From NCBI RefSeq assembly GCF_017874735.1, contig NZ_JAGGLV010000007.1, positions 244,658-308,657 on the forward strand: 64,000 bases of DNA. The letters are read 5' to 3'. Of this stretch, positions 60,496 through 64,000 are shown piece after piece. The translations under genes were made by a program, and so were the position numbers. How positions within the stretch are numbered: position 1 is the first letter of the stretch; each line of letters opens with the position of its first letter. Origin of the DNA: Paenibacillus silagei. Lineage in GTDB: Bacteria > Bacillota > Bacilli > Paenibacillales > Paenibacillaceae. The notes under the pieces are model-generated. The model was not told the origin of the DNA and did not search any database. It was given only the letters and a program-made list of their open reading frames with translations.

Positions 60496-62988
60496 ATGAA
60501 GCAGCTTCCGATTATGCAGGTGCTCCCTGACCTGAAGAGAATTCTGACAGACCGTGCAGCGGCCATTCTGATTGCCGAACCTGGAGCGGGGAAGACAACG
60601 GCGGTGCCGCCTGCTTTTTTGGAGGAGCCTTGGCTGGCCGGTAAAACCATTCTGATGCTGGAGCCCAGACGCCTGGCAGCGCGTTCGGCCGCAGCTTATA
60701 TGGCGTCCTGTCTGGGGGAGAGTGTGGGTCAGACCATAGGCTATCGCATGCGGATGGATACCAAGGTGGGGCGGAATACACGCATTGTTGTTGTGACGGA
60801 AGGCGTGCTGACGCGAATGCTCCAGAGCGATCCTTCGCTGGGGGATGTGGGTCTTGTGATCTTCGATGAGTTCCATGAGCGCAGTCTGCATGCGGATCTT
60901 GGACTGGCACTGGCGCTTGAAGCGCAGAGTGTGCTGCGCGAGGATCTGCGCATTCTGGTGATGTCGGCGACCCTGGACGGAGAACGCGTAGCTTCTCTGC
61001 TGGGCGAAGCGCCGGTCGTCCGTTGTCCGGGCCGGACGTATCCGGTGGAGACGGTCTATGTGCCGGAGGCAGGCAATGCTACCGCTGAGAAATCCGCAGC
61101 CACCGCTGTCCGGCGCGCGCTTGCTGAGCAGCCGGGGGATGTGCTAGTCTTTCTGCCCGGCGAGCGGGAGATCCGCCGGACGGAGCAGGAGCTGGCATCA
61201 GGAAGTCTGCCGCCGGGGACGGTGCTGCGGCCGCTCTATGGCCAACTGCCGCAGCCGCAGCAGGATGCGGCGGTGGCTCCTGCAGTGGAAGGCGAACGGA
61301 AGGTCGTACTGGCAACCTCCATTGCCGAGACGAGTCTGACAATCGAAGGGGTACGCTCGGTGATTGACACGGGGCTTCGCCGGACGCAGGTATTCTCTGC
61401 GCGTACCGGCATGCCGCGCTTAACGACGGTGCCGGTCTCGAAGGCCTCGGCCGATCAGCGGCGCGGCCGGGCAGGCCGGACAGCACCGGGCGTCTGCTAC
61501 AGGCTATGGAGCCGGGAGGCGCATGATCATCTGCCGGACGACAACGTGCCGGAGATCATGGAGACCGACCTGGCGCAGCTCGCCCTGGAGCTGGCGCTGT
61601 GGGGCGTGCGCGATCCGGGAGCGCTCGCCTGGCTGGACGCGCCGCCTGCCGCGCCTTACGCGCAGGCCATGGCGCTGCTGCGCCAGCTCGGCGCGCTGGA
61701 CGCCGGCGGCTCCATTACGCTGCACGGCCGCAGCATGGCCGTGCTTGGCGCGCACCCGCGCATCGCGCATATGCTGCTGCGCGCGGCAGACCTTGCAGCT
61801 GCGCCGCTCGCCGCCAGGCTCGCTGCGCTGCTGCAGGAGCGGGACCTCTTCCGGGGTCCCGCGGCTCTAGATAGCGACCTCACGCTTCGCGTGGAGGCGC
61901 TGCTCGGGTTCGAGCGCTCCGCCAGCAGCGGCGGAGCGGACCCGGCGGCCTTGCGCGCGGTGCAGCGCGAGAGCCGCAGCTTCCTGGCGCAGCTGCGGGC
62001 AGCGCCGGGCGAAGGGCCCGGCGACATCAGCCGCAGCGGCCTGCTGCTGTCGTTCGCCTATCCCGACCGGATCGGGCAGGAGCGCGGCAATGGCGCGTTC
62101 CTGCTCTCCGGCGGCCGGGGGGCGGCGATGCGCGAGGGGCAGCCGCTGGCGCGCTCGCCCTACATCGTGGCACCCGGCGTGGATGACCGTGCCGGGCAGA
62201 GCCGGATTATGCTTGCCGCAGCGCTGTCCGAGCAGGACCTGCTGAAGCATCATGCGGACAGCCTTCTGGAGGAGCGCGAAGTCTACTGGGACAGTGAGAG
62301 CGGAAGCGTGAAGGCACGAAGAGTGACCCGGCTGGGGGCGCTCATTCTGAAGCAGATGACCCATGAACGGGCTACTCCCGAGGAGACGGAGAGCGTACTG
62401 CTGAAGGTGATCGCGGCGGAAGGGCTACAGCTGCTGCCATGGGAGAAGGGAACCCTCCAGCTGCGGCAGCGGATGGAATTCATGCACTCGCAGCGGGCCG
62501 ACTGGCCCGATATGTCGGATGAGGCGTTGACGGATACATTGGAGGAATGGCTGGCACCCTATATACAAGGGATGCGGAATCTCCGTGATTTACAGCGGGT
62601 GAAGCTGACGCAGGCGCTGGAGGGTATGCTGGACTGGAACAGCCGCCAGCAGCTGAACAAGGAGGCGCCGACGCATATTACGGTACCGAGCGGTTCGCGG
62701 GTTCCCTTGGATTATAGTAATCCCGGAGCGCCGGTACTGGCAGTTAGGCTGCAGGAGATGTTCGGGCAGACGGATACTCCGCGGATCGGCGGAGGGAAGG
62801 TCCCGGTGCTGCTGCACCTGCTGTCTCCGGCGAGAAGGCCGATGCAGATCACCTCAGATCTGGCCAGCTTCTGGCAGAACACCTATTTCGAGGTGAAAAA
62901 AGATCTGAAAGGCCGTTATCCCAAGCACTACTGGCCGGATAATCCGCTGGAGGCAGTGCCGACCAACCGTACCCGTCCTACCAAATAG
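60496..62988 (+). CDS. hrpB: ATP-dependent helicase HrpB
   Basis: 830 residues, DEAH-box family. Walker A EPGAGKTTAVPPAF (about residue 29), DEFHER (about 123), motif III SATLDG, and motif VI QRRGRAGRT. The HrpB-specific C-terminal domain ends near FWQNTYFEVKKDLKGRYPKHYWPDNP, as in full-length relatives. An RNA helicase-like protein whose bacterial role is not settled. The middle (61.6-62.1 kb) is markedly GC-rich and Ala/Arg-rich. ATG after GGAGAG. Single gene. Confidence 0.95.
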   Translation: MKQLPIMQVLPDLKRILTDRAAAILIAEPGAGKTTAVPPAFLEEPWLAGKTILMLEPRRLAARSAAAYMASCLGESVGQTIGYRMRMDTKVGRNTRIVVVTEGVLTRMLQSDPSLGDVGLVIFDEFHERSLHADLGLALALEAQSVLREDLRILVMSATLDGERVASLLGEAPVVRCPGRTYPVETVYVPEAGNATAEKSAATAVRRALAEQPGDVLVFLPGEREIRRTEQELASGSLPPGTVLRPLYGQLPQPQQDAAVAPAVEGERKVVLATSIAETSLTIEGVRSVIDTGLRRTQVFSARTGMPRLTTVPVSKASADQRRGRAGRTAPGVCYRLWSREAHDHLPDDNVPEIMETDLAQLALELALWGVRDPGALAWLDAPPAAPYAQAMALLRQLGALDAGGSITLHGRSMAVLGAHPRIAHMLLRAADLAAAPLAARLAALLQERDLFRGPAALDSDLTLRVEALLGFERSASSGGADPAALRAVQRESRSFLAQLRAAPGEGPGDISRSGLLLSFAYPDRIGQERGNGAFLLSGGRGAAMREGQPLARSPYIVAPGVDDRAGQSRIMLAAALSEQDLLKHHADSLLEEREVYWDSESGSVKARRVTRLGALILKQMTHERATPEETESVLLKVIAAEGLQLLPWEKGTLQLRQRMEFMHSQRADWPDMSDEALTDTLEEWLAPYIQGMRNLRDLQRVKLTQALEGMLDWNSRQQLNKEAPTHITVPSGSRVPLDYSNPGAPVLAVRLQEMFGQTDTPRIGGGKVPVLLHLLSPARRPMQITSDLASFWQNTYFEVKKDLKGRYPKHYWPDNPLEAVPTNRTRPTK

Positions 62989-63034
62989 AATGAGAGGGGT
63001 ATCAGGTATTAATTCATCCGGTGATGCTTTTCCT

Positions 63035-63059
63035 GTTTGGGCACCGCGTGAACGGGTAA
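63035..63059 (+). promoter_or_regulatory. SigmaB-like promoter of the general stress gene
   Basis: GTTTGG (63035-63040), a 13-base spacer and GGGTAA (63054-63059) agree with the GTTTAA-N12-14-GGGWAW consensus of sigmaB-type promoters, 37 bases before the start codon. Confidence 0.65.
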
Positions 63060-63096
63060 TAGAGTAGCGAACAACAATTACGAAGGAGGGCTTCAA

Positions 63097-63741
63097 GTGA
63101 CAGAGAAAATTATTGGCGTATTCGATACGGAACAAGAAGCAACCAGAGCAATTGAAAGTTTGCAGAGTCAAGGGTTCACGAACGATGAGATTTCAGTAAT
63201 TACGAAGGATCGAGATGACCTGAAACACATCTCCGAGGATACAGGAACGATGGCGCCGGAAGGCGTTGCTACAGGTGCGGCCACCGGCGGCGTAGTGGGC
63301 GGAATTACCGGACTGCTGGCCGGGATCGGTGCGCTGGCCATTCCGGGAATTGGTCCAATCCTTGCTGCAGGTCCAATCGCAGCTACACTAACAGGGGCGG
63401 CCATCGGAGTAGGAGCAGGCGGACTGGTAGGCGGATTAATCGGACTCGGCATTCCCGAGGATGAGGCCAGAGACTACGAAGGCTACATCGACAGCGGCAA
63501 AATCCTCGTCCTGGTCGATGACAACGGCCGTGGAAGAGATATCCATACGGTATTCCGGGGGAACCGTTCACTCAATTCCGGCCGGTACGACAGCCTGTAT
63601 CCGGAGGATACGCTGGCTGACCGCGGAGCAACTAACCCTGATCTGGTCCCTAGGGACACAACGGTTGGCAACACCTTAGGCAACAGGGGCTCGATGAATG
63701 CAGACCGTGACCCGGACCTCTACAACCGCGACAAAATCTAA
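63097..63741 (+). CDS. YflT-type general stress protein
   Basis: 214 residues. The N terminus is a heat-induced stress protein YflT domain (IIGVFDTEQEATRAIESLQS ... DEISVITKD). A Gly/Ala-rich hydrophobic double segment (about 62-120, GGVVGGITGLLAGIGALAIP) and a polar tail rich in Asp, Arg and Asn follow. Such proteins are induced by general stress; the biochemical role is unknown. GTG start after GAAGGAGG. The sigmaB-like promoter upstream fits the family. Confidence 0.88.
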   Translation: MTEKIIGVFDTEQEATRAIESLQSQGFTNDEISVITKDRDDLKHISEDTGTMAPEGVATGAATGGVVGGITGLLAGIGALAIPGIGPILAAGPIAATLTGAAIGVGAGGLVGGLIGLGIPEDEARDYEGYIDSGKILVLVDDNGRGRDIHTVFRGNRSLNSGRYDSLYPEDTLADRGATNPDLVPRDTTVGNTLGNRGSMNADRDPDLYNRDKI

Positions 63742-63780
63742 AAATTAGAGCAGGCTTAAGCCCGCTCCTATAGCATACTT

Positions 63781-63817
63781 AAGAACTGCCTGCGGCGAAC
63801 ATGCCCAGGCAGTTCTT
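63781..63817 (+). terminator. Terminator after general stress gene
   Basis: Perfect 12-bp stem AAGAACTGCCTG (63781-63792) with CAGGCAGTTCTT (63806-63817), then TGTGCTTG. A smaller GAGC-GGCTT/AAGCC-GCTC hairpin precedes it at 63748-63767. Confidence 0.88.
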
Positions 63818-63899
63818 TGTGCTTGTTTAGGAAATTATAATCTCCGTCTGCTATGGATAAGGGAGGAACAGAGACCGCATGAGTGAATAAGGAGGAATC

Positions 63900-64000
63900 C
63901 TGCAAAAAGTGGAGCGACCGAGCCTAGGTTGAGTAACTTAGCAGGTGGAACCCCTGCTTGGAAAGGCGAAAGCCACGCCACCAATAGCGAGTCTTGGAGC
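63900..64000 (+). ncRNA. Start of a structured RNA, possibly group II intron domain I
   Basis: From about 63909 the sequence has dense helices: AGCAGG/CCTGCT around a GTGGAACC loop, and GGC-GAAA-GCC with a GNRA tetraloop. It ends with CAATAGCGAGTCTTGGAGC at the window edge and has no open frame. GTGGAGCGACC near 63909 would be the 5' end if this is a group II intron (consensus GTGYG, so not exact). The intron-encoded reverse transcriptase, if present, lies beyond the window. Confidence 0.35.

Noticed and set aside
63935..63965. T-box riboswitch (GGTGGAACC resembles the T-box)
   Set aside because: The true T-box AGGGTGGNACCGCG is not matched after ACC, no Stem I features such as AGTA/GNTG were seen, and no terminator/antiterminator follows.

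Overview
The window reads as a chromosome segment of a spore-forming, low-to-mid GC Firmicute, most probably Paenibacillus. The reasons are the core order rsmD-coaD-ylbJ-ylbL-tmcAL-ylbN-rpmF-fapR-plsX-fabH-fabD-fabG-acpP-fabF-rnc-smc-ftsY, S-layer-homology (SLH) proteins, YjcZ-type sporulation micropeptides, strong AGGAGG ribosome sites, and frequent GTG and TTG starts.

Layout. 1-9.9 kb: the 3' part of a very large SLH surface protein, a chemoreceptor with an unusual topology, an AraC regulator running in frame into a siderophore-binding lipoprotein (both parts carry Fur boxes), an HpaB-type flavin monooxygenase and an OsmC protein. 10.16-19.02 kb: a genomic island of about 8.9 kb. It is bounded by a direct repeat (20 bp identical, 25 of 26 overall) that lies in the 3' end of a sulfurtransferase gene; the old 3' tail of that gene sits at the far left edge. 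Inside are a 5'-truncated tyrosine integrase, a second decayed integrase 3' end, a two-gene CBASS anti-phage operon (CD-NTase plus four-TM S-4TM effector), a recombinase-like protein lacking catalytic residues, and a large unassigned GTPase. The CBASS operon has a letter-perfect CIRCE operator (TTAGCACTC-N9-GAGTGCTAA) just downstream of its promoter, implying control by the heat-shock repressor HrcA. I regard this as the most notable observation.

19-35 kb: accessory and surface genes. These are the sulfurtransferase, two APH-fold kinases, a beta/gamma-crystallin-like protein, a YtrA-type operon with two ABC transporters around a GntR regulator, c-di-GMP genes (PilZ, GGDEF), a pentapeptide-repeat protein, a glucosaminidase-holin pair, YjcZ peptides, an SLH protein and a lipoprotein. 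35.5-53.2 kb: housekeeping genes for 16S rRNA methylation, CoA, tRNA acetylation, L32, the FapR-controlled fatty-acid operon, RNase III, SMC and FtsY. A FapR operator precedes fapR. 53.9-57.3 kb: an operon of circularly permuted ATP-grasp, alpha-E and transglutaminase proteins. 57.5-63.8 kb: an SDR oxidoreductase, a DUF2087 protein, a GIY-YIG protein, DUF1992, HrpB helicase and a YflT-type stress protein with a sigmaB-like promoter. The last 100 bases look like the start of a structured RNA, possibly a group II intron.

All calls come from reading the sequence and recalling protein families; no searches were run.
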